Origin: Oscillospiraceae bacterium
GTDB taxonomy: Bacteria; Bacillota; Clostridia; Oscillospirales; Oscillospiraceae
Length of the DNA: 64,000 bases
NCBI GenBank assembly: GCA_024404315.1
Contig: JAKSQD010000003.1
Location: 23,277 to 87,276, forward strand
Reading direction: 5' to 3'
Position 1 is the first letter of the stretch. Each line of letters starts with the position of its first letter. The position numbers and the translations under genes were made by a program. The notes under the pieces were generated by a model. That model saw nothing but the letters and a program-made list of their open reading frames with translations. It searched no databases and had not been told where the DNA came from. Positions 6,482-15,121 of the stretch are shown in pieces.

Positions 6482-8542
6482 ATGGAAAAACAATATATCA
6501 ACGGTTTAGATGGATTGAGAGCCATTGCAATCATGATGGTGTTTTTTTATCATCTGCAATTACCGTTTGCAAAAGGTGGATTATTAGGAGTTCCTGTTTT
6601 CTTTGTGTTGTCGGGATATCTCATCACAAGAAATATGACAAAAGAAATTGCTGAGACAGGAACCTTTCATTTCTTGACTTTTTGGAAGAAAAGGATTGTT
6701 CGTCTGTTCCCATTGGTTTTGACTGTAACTGCCTTCGCTATCCTTATGACAGCGATTCTGGACAGAGTTGCATTCACAAAAGGATGCAAGGATTTGCTTT
6801 CGGCAATCTTTTTCTACAATAACTGGTGGCAGATTATCAATCAAGTATCTTACTTTGAAAGTGCCGGAACTCCTTCTCCATTGACTCATTTCTGGGCTTT
6901 GGCAGTGGAAATTCAATTTTATCTTGTTTTCCCTCTTGTGGTGTTTGTTCTTTCTAAATTTCCTAAAAAAGAAAAAGTAACGTTGTATGTTGTCATTGCA
7001 TTTGCTTTTGTTTCGGCAGTTTTAATGGGAGTTATGTTCCACCCAGGAGATGATCCAAGCCGTGTCTATTATGGAACAGATACACGGCTCTATTCTTTTT
7101 TATTTGGTGCCATTTTGGATTTATTAACAGGGGCATATCGAAGCAGTCATAGATATCCTGAAGCTTTATCAGATTTCGTAGGAATACCAGCCATGCTCCT
7201 GCTGATTGTTTGTATGTGCGTTTGGGATGGGCACAGCAACTGGCTCTACTGGGGCGGATATGTATTGGTTTCTCTATTCGCTGTTCTTGTGATTTATACT
7301 GTCCTGGATAACAATAGCATTCTTGCAAGAATGCTTGGCTGTAAACCATTACAATGGCTCGGCAATCGTTCTTATAGTATTTATCTTTGGCACTATGTTG
7401 TGATTATTATCCTGACAGGTGGAATAAAAGCGAAATGGTGGATGAATCTTTTGGTGATTCTTCTTTCCTTCCTTTTGGCTTCCTTGGGTTATCATTTTAT
7501 TGAGACACCGGTTCGAAAGGGTGTCATTGGAGAATACTTTGCTCTGCTTGGTGATAGGTCCGGTACAGCAGTAGGCAGACGCATAAAGGCAAGAAAAGTA
7601 AAACGTATGCAGATTGTATCAGGAATCTGTGTAGCTGTTCTGTTCGCAGAGGTTCTTTGTGTTGCATTTGTTCCTAAAAGAGATTTGGCGAATATTGCAG
7701 CAGAAAAGACGGAGATTCAGTATGAAGCCGCCCAAATTGCCAAAGAACGTTTGGAAAAGCAGCAATTGGAAAAACAGCAGAAAGAGGAACGTGAATTAGC
7801 GGAAGCGGAAACAGCAGCACCCCAAACTGACAAAAAACAACCGGAAAAGCAGCAAGCGGAGGAACCTGAATCAACTGCAACCGAAGAAGAAGCCACCCAA
7901 ACCGACAAAAAACAACCGGAAAAGCAGCAGGAGGAGGAACCTGAATCAACTGCAACCGAAGAAGAAGCACCCCAAACTGACAAAGAAGATTCGAAAAAGC
8001 AGCAGGAAGAGAATCATGAATTAACGAAAGCGGAAAAAGAAGAACTTCTTCAGGATTTAAGTGTTCTTCTGATCGGTGATTCCATCACGTTGGATGTCAC
8101 CAAATATTACTATGAAACATTCCCAAACGGAATTGCGGACTGCAAAATCGGAAGATGTGCTTTCTCTGGTGATGAAGTTTACAATTCAAACGTGAATGAC
8201 GGTTGGAATGGAGATGCAGTTATTTACGAACTTGGCTCTAATGATCTGTTGACAGATGAGTTAGATGAGATGAGAGAACTGTTAGACCCAGACATTAAGA
8301 TGTTCGTCTGTTCCATTGTTACTCCACATGAAGATTACTGGGATGCGAACAACAAGATGATTCGAGAATTTGTGGAACGAACAGAAAACACCTATCTGAT
8401 TGACTGGTATGAATACAGCAAAGACCATCCAGAATATTTTGATCAGGATGACACACATTTGCTGCCTGTAGGTGGAAAAGCATACAATGAGCTAATCAAG
8501 GAGACCGTTCTGGAGGCCTACAAAGATACACAAAAAGGCTGA
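6482..8542 (+). CDS. OatA-type O-acyltransferase (acyltransferase 3 fused to SGNH domain)
   Basis: A 686-residue integral membrane enzyme likely to O-acetylate peptidoglycan or another surface polymer. Residues 1-365 form the acyltransferase-3 domain with many membrane helices; the motif FFYHLQ places the catalytic His at 24. A further membrane segment follows at about 375-395. The linker (about 420-525) is Glu/Lys/Gln rich and contains two 25-residue repeats (DNA 7820-7894, 7895-7969) plus a partial third. The C-terminal SGNH esterase-like domain has LLIGDSIT with Ser534 and the pair Asp656/His659. The gene is clearly more AT-rich than its neighbours and borders a repeat element, consistent with transfer. 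A terminator follows at 8575-8620. Confidence 0.88.
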   Translation: MEKQYINGLDGLRAIAIMMVFFYHLQLPFAKGGLLGVPVFFVLSGYLITRNMTKEIAETGTFHFLTFWKKRIVRLFPLVLTVTAFAILMTAILDRVAFTKGCKDLLSAIFFYNNWWQIINQVSYFESAGTPSPLTHFWALAVEIQFYLVFPLVVFVLSKFPKKEKVTLYVVIAFAFVSAVLMGVMFHPGDDPSRVYYGTDTRLYSFLFGAILDLLTGAYRSSHRYPEALSDFVGIPAMLLLIVCMCVWDGHSNWLYWGGYVLVSLFAVLVIYTVLDNNSILARMLGCKPLQWLGNRSYSIYLWHYVVIIILTGGIKAKWWMNLLVILLSFLLASLGYHFIETPVRKGVIGEYFALLGDRSGTAVGRRIKARKVKRMQIVSGICVAVLFAEVLCVAFVPKRDLANIAAEKTEIQYEAAQIAKERLEKQQLEKQQKEERELAEAETAAPQTDKKQPEKQQAEEPESTATEEEATQTDKKQPEKQQEEEPESTATEEEAPQTDKEDSKKQQEENHELTKAEKEELLQDLSVLLIGDSITLDVTKYYYETFPNGIADCKIGRCAFSGDEVYNSNVNDGWNGDAVIYELGSNDLLTDELDEMRELLDPDIKMFVCSIVTPHEDYWDANNKMIREFVERTENTYLIDWYEYSKDHPEYFDQDDTHLLPVGGKAYNELIKETVLEAYKDTQKG

Positions 8543-8574
8543 TTTTTAGGAGAAGATGCAGTTTGAGAAAAAAC

Positions 8575-8620
8575 AAAAGTCTGGAATCAGGAGAGCGATT
8601 TCCTGTTCCAGACTTTTTTG
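8575..8620. terminator. Bidirectional terminator between the acyltransferase gene and hypE
   Basis: AAAAGTCTGGAA and TTCCAGACTTTTTT form the stem, with an A-run on one side and a T-run on the other, so it can serve both converging transcripts. Confidence 0.75.
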
Positions 8621-8640
8621 CTTGCTTTGTGGATGGGCTT

Positions 8641-9627
8641 TTAGCAGATTCTCGGCAATCCCTCGTCCTGCAAGACCTCCAAGCGGCGGAGACCGCCAAT
8701 GGGGGTCAGCATGGTGAGCGAGCCGGGGTGATCGGCGTTGACCGTGCCGATGATGGCGGCGTGTTTGCCGTAAGGGGCGGAGCGCACCAGCTCCAGCGCC
8801 TTGTCCGCTTCCTCGGCGGGCAAAATGGCCACCAGCTTGCCCTCGTTGCCCATGTAAAGCGGGTCAAGACCCAGCAGGCCGCAGAGATCCCCCACCTGTG
8901 GTGTCACAGGCAGTTTTTCCTCTTCCAGCCGGATGGAAACGCCGGAGGAGGAGGCCAACTCCTTGAGCACGGTTGCCAGTCCCCCACGGGTCACGTCACG
9001 GAGGGTATGGAGGTGGATGCCGCCTTCCATCAGAGCCTTGACCATGCCGCCCAGCGGGGCACAGTCGCTTTGGATGGTGTTCTCAATCCCCAGACGGCTG
9101 CTGAGGATGGCGGCGTGATGGTCGCCCAAGGTTCCAGAGACCAGAACCACGTCACCGGGTCGGCAATTTTCGCCGGAAATATCCACACCGGCGGGTACAA
9201 ATCCCACACCGGCGGTGTTGACAAACAGACCGCCGTTGCCCTCCACCACCTTGGTGTCACCGGCGACGATGGCAACGCCCGATTCCCGTGCGGTGGCGGC
9301 CATGGACGCTACCAGCTCCTGGAGTAGCTCAGTGTCCAGCCCCTCCTGGAGAATGAAGCCGCAGGTCAGATACTGGGGCACAGCGCCCCGCATCAGCAGG
9401 TCGTTGACCGTGCCGCAGACGCAGAGGCGGCCAATGTCGCCGCCGGGGAACTGCAAGGGTGTGACCACAAAGCTGTCTGTGGTCACGGCAATGGTACCGG
9501 AGCCGGGCACGACGGCGCTGTCCTCCATGCGGTTGAGCACATCATTTTGAAAGGCGTTGGCAAACACAGAGGCGATTAGCTCCGAAGTGGCCTGTCCGCC
9601 GCTGCCGTGGGTCATGGTGATTTTCAT
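8641..9627 (-). CDS. hypE: Hydrogenase maturation protein HypE
   Basis: HypE (328 residues) dehydrates the carbamoyl group received from HypF to a thiocyanate on its C-terminal Cys, the source of cyanide ligands for the [NiFe] centre. It belongs to the AIR-synthase-like fold: ITMTHGSGGQATSELI at the N-terminus, DSFVVTPLQFPGGDIG in the metal/nucleotide region, and the invariant C-terminus LPRIC. ATG 9627 is chosen over ATG 9633 because GGGAG at 9636-9640 is well spaced only for 9627. It follows hypD with essentially no gap. HypA, HypB and HypF are not in the window and must be elsewhere. Confidence 0.95.
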   Translation of the reverse strand: MKITMTHGSGGQATSELIASVFANAFQNDVLNRMEDSAVVPGSGTIAVTTDSFVVTPLQFPGGDIGRLCVCGTVNDLLMRGAVPQYLTCGFILQEGLDTELLQELVASMAATARESGVAIVAGDTKVVEGNGGLFVNTAGVGFVPAGVDISGENCRPGDVVLVSGTLGDHHAAILSSRLGIENTIQSDCAPLGGMVKALMEGGIHLHTLRDVTRGGLATVLKELASSSGVSIRLEEEKLPVTPQVGDLCGLLGLDPLYMGNEGKLVAILPAEEADKALELVRSAPYGKHAAIIGTVNADHPGSLTMLTPIGGLRRLEVLQDEGLPRIC

Positions 9628-9629
9628 GG

Positions 9630-10679
9630 TCATTTCTCCCTGTGGTTGGAATAAAACTGGAAGCAGCTGCCCTCGGTGGACACCATGCAAGCCCCCTGTG
9701 GATGAAAGGGGGTGCAGATCTTGCCGAAGAGGGGGCACTGGTTGGAGGAAATCTTGCCCGTCAACACTTCTCCGCAGCGGCAAGCGGGGTTGGCGTGATC
9801 CTCATTGAGACCGGCGCTGCCCGCATCAAATCGCTGCCATTCCTCCCGGAGCACCATGCCGGAACCGGCAATCTCCCCCATCCCACGCCAGACGGCGGGA
9901 GCGGGTTCAAAATACTGGTTGACTATGGCCTGAGCGTCGGTATTTCCCTCCCGGGTGACGACGGAAGGGTAAAGATTCACCACTTTGCCCTCCCCGCTCA
10001 GCTTCACGCAGGCGTACACGGCGGAGAGCAGCTCGCCGCCCTTAAAACCGGCCACCACAAAGGGCTTTTGGTGCTGTTGAGCCAGGGGTTCAAAGATGTG
10101 GCTGCCTGTCACGGCACTGACGTGACCCGGAGCCAGAAAAGCGTCAATTTTTGCACCGCTGGTGCAGAGGTGGTCAATGGCGGCGGGCATGGTCTTGAGG
10201 GCGGTCAGCAGCTTGACGTTGCGAATGTCTTCTTTCACCAGCCGTTGCAGCAGCAGGGCATAAACGGGAGTGGTGGTTTCAAATCCCACGGCGGCGAAGA
10301 GAAAAGTGGTGTTCGGCTCCTGGAGGGCGTATTTCAAGGTGTCGTTGGGGCTGTAAACCATCCGCACCCGTCCGCCCTCTCCTCCGGCTTGCCGGAGGGT
10401 GTGACCGCCGCTGCCGGGAACCCGCAGCAAATCACCAAAGGTGCAGACGCAAGTATTCGGTTCCTTGCAGAGGGCAATCAGCCGGTCAATGTAGGCGGTG
10501 GGGGTCACGCACACGGGACAGCCGGGGCCGGACATCAGCCGCAGCTGGTCGGAGAGGAGGGAAGGAATCCCAAGCTTAGAGATAGCGGCGGTGTGACTGC
10601 CGCAGACCTCCATGATGTTCAGCGGTTCGCCGTCGTATTCCGCCAGAAAGCGGCGGAGCTGTTCCAGGTCAATGGCCAA
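9630..10679 (-). CDS. hypD: Hydrogenase maturation protein HypD
   Basis: HypD (about 349 residues) is the iron-sulfur scaffold on which the Fe(CN)2CO unit of [NiFe] hydrogenase is built together with HypC. Family signatures are intact: NIMEVCGSHTAAI with the iron-binding Cys, MSGPGCPVCVTP, GFETTTP, and the C-terminal cysteines in NPACRCGEVL and NQCPLFGKICTP that bind a [4Fe-4S] cluster. Start is placed at TTG 10679, behind GGGAGG, overlapping the end of hypC by 11 bases; an upstream TTG at 10706 is possible but lacks a ribosome site. The gene ends in an ATGA junction with hypE. Confidence 0.95.
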   Translation of the reverse strand: MAIDLEQLRRFLAEYDGEPLNIMEVCGSHTAAISKLGIPSLLSDQLRLMSGPGCPVCVTPTAYIDRLIALCKEPNTCVCTFGDLLRVPGSGGHTLRQAGGEGGRVRMVYSPNDTLKYALQEPNTTFLFAAVGFETTTPVYALLLQRLVKEDIRNVKLLTALKTMPAAIDHLCTSGAKIDAFLAPGHVSAVTGSHIFEPLAQQHQKPFVVAGFKGGELLSAVYACVKLSGEGKVVNLYPSVVTREGNTDAQAIVNQYFEPAPAVWRGMGEIAGSGMVLREEWQRFDAGSAGLNEDHANPACRCGEVLTGKISSNQCPLFGKICTPFHPQGACMVSTEGSCFQFYSNHREK

Positions 10680-10890
10680 AGCGTTCGACCTCCCGGAAAA
10701 TATCAATCAGCTCTTCCGCCTCGTTGGAGCGCATGGTCTGGATGATGCAGCCAGCGTGAACCAGCACCCAGTCCCCTTCCTTCACACGAACCAGGCCGGC
10801 CTGAGCCTCTACCATGTTGCCGTTAAAGTCCACCAGCGCAACCCCGTCAGGACGGAGCTTTTTTACTTGTCCGGGCAATGCAACACACAT
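10669..10890 (-). CDS. hypC: Hydrogenase maturation chaperone HypC
   Basis: A small (73 residues) HypC/HupF chaperone that carries the iron complex between HypD and the hydrogenase large-subunit precursor. It begins MCVALPGQV, with the essential Cys2 exposed after Met removal, and has the conserved GDWVLVHAGCIIQ stretch of the beta-barrel. It is the first gene of hypCDE, separated from the Ech operon by a terminator, so it may have its own promoter or depend on read-through. Its likely client is the EchE subunit encoded just upstream. Confidence 0.95.
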   Translation of the reverse strand: MCVALPGQVKKLRPDGVALVDFNGNMVEAQAGLVRVKEGDWVLVHAGCIIQTMRSNEAEELIDIFREVERFGH

Positions 10891-10967
10891 TGTTTTTCTC
10901 CTTTCGCTTTGTATCGTGGGGGAAAAGACCCACCAACCCACTTTTTTAGAGACTAAAAATACATAGA

Positions 10968-11009
10968 AACAAAACCCTGCGCCCGGCGGTGGTTCCACAG
11001 AGCGCAGGG
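10968..11009 (-). terminator. Terminator between the Ech operon and hypC
   Basis: On the minus strand CCCTGCGC and GCGCAGGG form an 8-pair stem followed by TTTTGTTTC. It ends the hydrogenase structural operon before hypCDE. Confidence 0.7.
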
Positions 11010-11044
11010 AAGATTGTTACAGGAAACGCACAGATTGCACGTTC

Positions 11045-12340
11045 TCAGATGGTCAGAGCACCGAAGGGGCAAGCCTCAGCGCACACGCCGCAGCGGACGC
11101 ACTCTGCATTATCGACTTCCCAGAACTTCTCCTTGCGTCCCACCTCAATGGCAGACTTGGGGCACTTTTTCATGCACAGACCGCAGTACTTGCACTTGTC
11201 ACGGTCGCACTGGGGCAGATCGACAAACTCGGCGTTGTACTCAGGACGGATGCAGCCGGGGACAGGGGCTTCCTCGCCGTCAGCCTTCAAAGGAATGGTC
11301 ACGGGACGGCGGCCAGGCAGAGCAATCACCTTGGTTCCGGGGGCGGCGGCTTCTTTTTTCTCCTCGGCGGCGGGAGCAGCAGGAGCAGCAGCGGCGGGGG
11401 CAATGGTGATGGCATCGAAGTGGCAGGCAGCGGCGCAGGCACCACAGCCCACGCAGTCCTCAGCCTTGAGCGTCCAGGTCTTGGCCTTGCGATCCACGGA
11501 GATGGCCTCGTTGGGACAGTTCTTGGCGCAGAGGCCGCAGAGCTTGCACTTGCTCATGTCCACATTGGCGACAGGCTCACCGGCAGGAGCAGCGGGAGCG
11601 GCGGCAATGGTGATGGCCTCGAAGTGGCAAGCGGACTGGCACACGCCGCAGCCCACGCAGTCCTCGGTCTTGAGCGTCCAGGTCTTGGCCTTGCGATCCA
11701 CAGTGATGGCGCTGTTGGGGCAGTTCTTGGCGCAGAGGCCGCAGAGCTTGCACTTGTCCATGCTGACCTGAGCCACGGGGGAGCCGGAGCCAGCGGCGGC
11801 AGCGGGAGCGCCCTCCATCTCGATGGCACCAAAGGCGCACTCCTTGGCGCAGAGGCCGCAGCCGATGCACTCGCTTGTGTTGACGCTCCAGCCCTTGCCG
11901 GGTACAACAGTGATGGCGTGCTTGGGGCACTTCTTGGAGCACCAGCCGCACTTGACGCACTTGCTGTCGTTCAGGGCGGGGACGGCGTGGGTCAGAGGAG
12001 CGGGCTTCTCGAAGGTTTCGGAAACCTTCTCCACACCGGGCGCAAAGTAGCCGGGGACGATGGTCAAAGCGCTCTTGGGGCAGACGTTGACGCAGTTCTG
12101 GCACTGAACGCAGTCAAAGCGGTTCATGCTCCAGGTTTTGGCGGTGCGGTCTACCTTGATGGTCTCGGTGGGGCAGTGCTGGGAGCAGATGCCGCAGAAG
12201 ACGCACTTGTTCATGTTGATTTCCACATGACCACGGCTCGCCTTGGGATAAACGGCGGGCTCAAAGGGGTACCTGGAGGTCACGGGAGGGGAAAACAGGT
12301 TACGAAGGGCGATGCCCGCAAAAGTAAGAATAGAACTCAT
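11045..12340 (-). CDS. echF: Ech hydrogenase ferredoxin subunit expanded to ten [4Fe-4S] motifs
   Basis: This occupies the EchF position but is 431 residues, against about 120-180 for a normal EchF. It contains ten CxxCxxCxxxC motifs arranged as five two-cluster ferredoxin modules, the first near CVFCGICSQHC and the last near CVRCGVCAEAC. Modules 3 and 4 are near copies (both carry CKLCGLCAKNCP, and both have His after the last Cys of the second motif), and they are joined by Ala/Pro linkers. The N-terminal 40 residues match the EchF segment that contacts the hydrogenase. The extra modules could form an electron wire or store. ATG 12340 is preferred because AGAGGTGA sits just upstream; a GTG at 12349 overlaps the echE stop. 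Confidence 0.88.
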   Translation of the reverse strand: MSSILTFAGIALRNLFSPPVTSRYPFEPAVYPKASRGHVEINMNKCVFCGICSQHCPTETIKVDRTAKTWSMNRFDCVQCQNCVNVCPKSALTIVPGYFAPGVEKVSETFEKPAPLTHAVPALNDSKCVKCGWCSKKCPKHAITVVPGKGWSVNTSECIGCGLCAKECAFGAIEMEGAPAAAAGSGSPVAQVSMDKCKLCGLCAKNCPNSAITVDRKAKTWTLKTEDCVGCGVCQSACHFEAITIAAAPAAPAGEPVANVDMSKCKLCGLCAKNCPNEAISVDRKAKTWTLKAEDCVGCGACAAACHFDAITIAPAAAAPAAPAAEEKKEAAAPGTKVIALPGRRPVTIPLKADGEEAPVPGCIRPEYNAEFVDLPQCDRDKCKYCGLCMKKCPKSAIEVGRKEKFWEVDNAECVRCGVCAEACPFGALTI

Positions 12341-12345
12341 GCCGA

Positions 12346-13425
12346 TCACCTCTCAGTACAGCTGATACAGGGGTCAATGGTCAGGATAATCATGGGAATA
12401 TCGGCCACTTCGCAGCCACGCATGATTTCGGCCATGGCCGGGATGTTGGCAAAGGTCGGAGTACGGACACGGAAACGATCCAGATACTTGGTGCCGTTGC
12501 CCTTGGTGTAATAGACGGCCTCACCACGGGGCTGCTCCAGGCGGATGAGGAATTCGCTCTTGGGGTTGCCCTTGACGGGAACGATGATGTTACCGTTGGG
12601 AATCTTGTCGATGGCCTGCTTGATGAGGTCAATGGCGGTGAAAATCTCGTTGATGCGAACCTCGGTACGGGCATAGCAGTCGCAGTCGTTGGAGGTGTTG
12701 ATGTTCAAATCCAAATCACCGTAAGCGGAATAACCGGTGGTACGCATATCAATGTCCCAGCCAGAAGCACGCATCATGGGACCCACAGCGCCCAGCTCCA
12801 GAGCAGCCTCGTGGGAGAGGATGCCAACGCCCACCAGACGGCTCTTGACGGTGTAATCCTTGAGGAAGGTGGAGGAAATCTCCTTCAAACGAGCTCCAAT
12901 CTCGTCCATCTTGCGGGAGATGCCCAGCAGGGTGGCGTTGTCCACGTCACGCACCACGCCGCCCACGTTGTTGACGGAGAAGATGCAGCGGCCACCGGTG
13001 GTAGCCTCCAGCATGTCCAACACGTCCTCACGGATGCGCCAGCACTCATTGAACAGCGCCTCAAAGCCGAAGCCGTCGGCCAGCAGACCCAGCCACAGCA
13101 GGTGGGAGTGAACACGGCTCATCTCGGCCCAAATGGTGCGCAGATAGTCGGCACGGCGGGGAATCTCAATGCCCATGCCGTGCTCCACGCTCTCGCAATA
13201 GCCCATACCGTGCATAAAGGAGCAGATACCGCACACACGCTCTGCCACATAAACATAGTCCTTAAAGTCCCGCTTGCTCACCAGACCCTCCAGGCCACGG
13301 TGAATGAAGCCGATTTCGGGCAGGACATCCACGACCTTCTCGTCCTCAAGAACCAGATCCAGATGGATGGGCTCCGGCAGCACCGGGTGCTGAGGACCGA
13401 AGGGAACAATACTTCTTTTACCCAT
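12346..13425 (-). CDS. echE: Ech-type [NiFe] hydrogenase large subunit
   Basis: The catalytic subunit (359 residues) of a group 4 membrane-bound [NiFe] hydrogenase, related to NuoD. The nickel ligands are in RVCGICSFMHG near the N-terminus and DPCISCTER at the extreme C-terminus. The protein ends directly after the second motif, as in Ech and CooH, so no maturation protease would be needed; none is encoded nearby. It couples reduced ferredoxin oxidation to proton reduction, or the reverse. Start ATG 13425 has AGGTGA upstream. It lies 10 bases after echD and just before the polyferredoxin gene. Confidence 0.95.
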   Translation of the reverse strand: MGKRSIVPFGPQHPVLPEPIHLDLVLEDEKVVDVLPEIGFIHRGLEGLVSKRDFKDYVYVAERVCGICSFMHGMGYCESVEHGMGIEIPRRADYLRTIWAEMSRVHSHLLWLGLLADGFGFEALFNECWRIREDVLDMLEATTGGRCIFSVNNVGGVVRDVDNATLLGISRKMDEIGARLKEISSTFLKDYTVKSRLVGVGILSHEAALELGAVGPMMRASGWDIDMRTTGYSAYGDLDLNINTSNDCDCYARTEVRINEIFTAIDLIKQAIDKIPNGNIIVPVKGNPKSEFLIRLEQPRGEAVYYTKGNGTKYLDRFRVRTPTFANIPAMAEIMRGCEVADIPMIILTIDPCISCTER

Positions 13426-13435
13426 TTCTTTCACC

Positions 13436-13786
13436 TCATTTGCCGGTTTTCTTGAAGGGCGTTTCCACATCCAGCTTGTAGAGCTTGCGCTCATAGGAGA
13501 CCTGAATGCCCTCGATGTTCACGCCGAACAGCTCGGCAATCTCGTTTTCATACAGAAAAGCGCAGGCAAACACGGGGGTGATGCTGGGAACCACGGTGTT
13601 TTCCTCAATGTTCACCTGGAAGTTGAGCATTTCATGCTCTTTTGCGAAGGTGTACAGCAATTCATAGCCCTTGCCCTGACAGACGGACAGAATCTGGCAC
13701 AAACGCCAGCCCTCACCCCGCAGGGAGAGGCTTTGGTTCAGCAGCTCGTTCACAGAGAGGGGCTGAACAGCATAAGTAACAGCCAT
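13436..13786 (-). CDS. echD: Ech hydrogenase subunit D (NuoC-like)
   Basis: A 116-residue protein in the position of EchD, the counterpart of the 30-kDa NuoC subunit. The C-terminal half carries the recognisable NuoC-type sequence YENEIAELFGVNIEGI, followed by a basic C-terminus. The N-terminal half is divergent, as usual for EchD. It probably helps join the large and small subunits at the membrane face. It sits between echC and echE with only 2 and 10 bases of spacing. Confidence 0.88.
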   Translation of the reverse strand: MAVTYAVQPLSVNELLNQSLSLRGEGWRLCQILSVCQGKGYELLYTFAKEHEMLNFQVNIEENTVVPSITPVFACAFLYENEIAELFGVNIEGIQVSYERKLYKLDVETPFKKTGK

Positions 13787-13788
13787 AT

Positions 13789-14238
13789 TTAGTTGCCCTC
13801 CTTTGCTTTGGGGTCAGTGGTGTATGCTTCATATTTCTGGTCGAGGATGGCCAGTGCCTGAACCACGCCGTCAATGATGGATTCGGGGCGAGCGGCGCAG
13901 CCGGTGACGTAGACATCCACAGGAATCACGGTATCCGTGCCGCCCAGAATGTTATAGCAGTCCTTAAAGACACCGCCGGTGCAGGCGCAGGTACCCACAG
14001 CAACCACAACCTTGGGGTTGGGCATCTGCTCATAGATCTGCTTGAGGACGGGGGCGTTCTGATGGTTGCAGCCGCCGGTGGTCAGCAGGATATCAGCGTG
14101 CATGGGGTCGCCGGTGTTGATGATACCGAAGCGCTCCACGTCATAACGGGGCATGGTGGCCGCCAAAACTTCAATATCGCAGCCGTTGCAGCTGGAGCAG
14201 TCGTAGTGGATGAGCCACGGGGAACGGGAAAGTTTCAT
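13789..14238 (-). CDS. echC: Ech hydrogenase small subunit (NuoB-like)
   Basis: The electron-transferring small subunit, 149 residues, homologous to NuoB. It holds the proximal [4Fe-4S] cluster: cysteines in DCSSCNGCD, TGGCNHQ, VGTCACTGG and VTGCAARPE are all present. It pairs with EchE. Start ATG 14238 follows GGAGGAGG, and an in-frame upstream extension lacks conservation. A short intergenic gap of 16 bases separates it from echB. Confidence 0.95.
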   Translation of the reverse strand: MKLSRSPWLIHYDCSSCNGCDIEVLAATMPRYDVERFGIINTGDPMHADILLTTGGCNHQNAPVLKQIYEQMPNPKVVVAVGTCACTGGVFKDCYNILGGTDTVIPVDVYVTGCAARPESIIDGVVQALAILDQKYEAYTTDPKAKEGN

Positions 14239-14254
14239 AGTCGTACCTCCTCCT

Positions 14255-15121
14255 TTAACGAAGCATCTGCAAAACGAACAGGTTGACACCGGCGCAGACG
14301 ATGGTAACGCCCCAAGCCAGCTTGAACATGGTCTGCCACTTCACACGGGCGCTGGTGTTGTCAATCAGCACCTCCAGGAAGTAGACCGCCAGAGCCACCA
14401 CAATGGCCAGCAGCATGGACCAAACGGTTCCATTCAGGCAGAACAGGCCGATGATGCCCATCAGCATGACGTGTTCATACCAATTGGCGATGGTCTCACA
14501 GGCCAGGGTTGCGCCGGACATTTCCGTGGTCACGCCCTTGACCATCTCCTGATGAGCGTGGTGAGAGGTGGAGACATCGAAGGGGCTCTTGCGCATCTTA
14601 ATGGTCAGGATGAACACAAAGCCGATGAAGAAGCCGGGCAGCTTGCAGATGATGGGCAGACCACCCATAGCGGCGGTTTCAGCAACAGAGAAGGTTCCGG
14701 TAGCCAGGTACAGACCCACAGCAGTCAGCAGTACCATCGGCTCGGAGGAAGTCATCTGAATCAGCTCACGGTTCGCGCCCATGGAGGAGTAAGGAGAGCT
14801 GGTGGTGGAGGCGGCCAGAACCATGAACATCTCAGAGGTGGTCAGGGCGAAGAACACCAGCAGCAGATCACTGCCGCAGAAGAACAGAGCGCCGGAAATG
14901 ACCACAAAAACGGTATAAGAGGCCATCAGATAGAACTGAGAGGGGTTGACCATCAGTCGTTCCTTGGCCAGCAGCTTTTGCAAGTCCCACCAAGGCTGAT
15001 AGACGGAGGGCCCCTGACGACCCTGCATCCGGGCGGTGATTTTGCGGTCACAGCCGTCCAGCAGGCAGCCCACAAAGGGAGCGGCGATGAGATAGACCAC
15101 ACACAGAACAATACGCATCAT
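14255..15121 (-). CDS. echB: Ech hydrogenase membrane subunit B (NuoH-like)
   Basis: A 288-residue integral membrane protein homologous to NuoH, which connects the hydrophilic hydrogenase module to the ion-translocating membrane arm. Family marks include RMQGRQGPSVYQPWWDLQKL after the first helix and KMRKSPFDVSTSHHAHQE in the cytosolic loop. About eight hydrophobic segments are visible. The start at 15121 overlaps the echA stop in an ATGA junction, with GGGAGGTG upstream; a second ATG follows immediately at 15118. Confidence 0.95.
   Translation of the reverse strand: MMRIVLCVVYLIAAPFVGCLLDGCDRKITARMQGRQGPSVYQPWWDLQKLLAKERLMVNPSQFYLMASYTVFVVISGALFFCGSDLLLVFFALTTSEMFMVLAASTTSSPYSSMGANRELIQMTSSEPMVLLTAVGLYLATGTFSVAETAAMGGLPIICKLPGFFIGFVFILTIKMRKSPFDVSTSHHAHQEMVKGVTTEMSGATLACETIANWYEHVMLMGIIGLFCLNGTVWSMLLAIVVALAVYFLEVLIDNTSARVKWQTMFKLAWGVTIVCAGVNLFVLQMLR

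Noticed and set aside
7820-7990. Tandem 75-base repeats suggesting a CRISPR array
   Set aside because: The repeats are in frame inside the acyltransferase linker and abut without spacers, so they are protein repeats.
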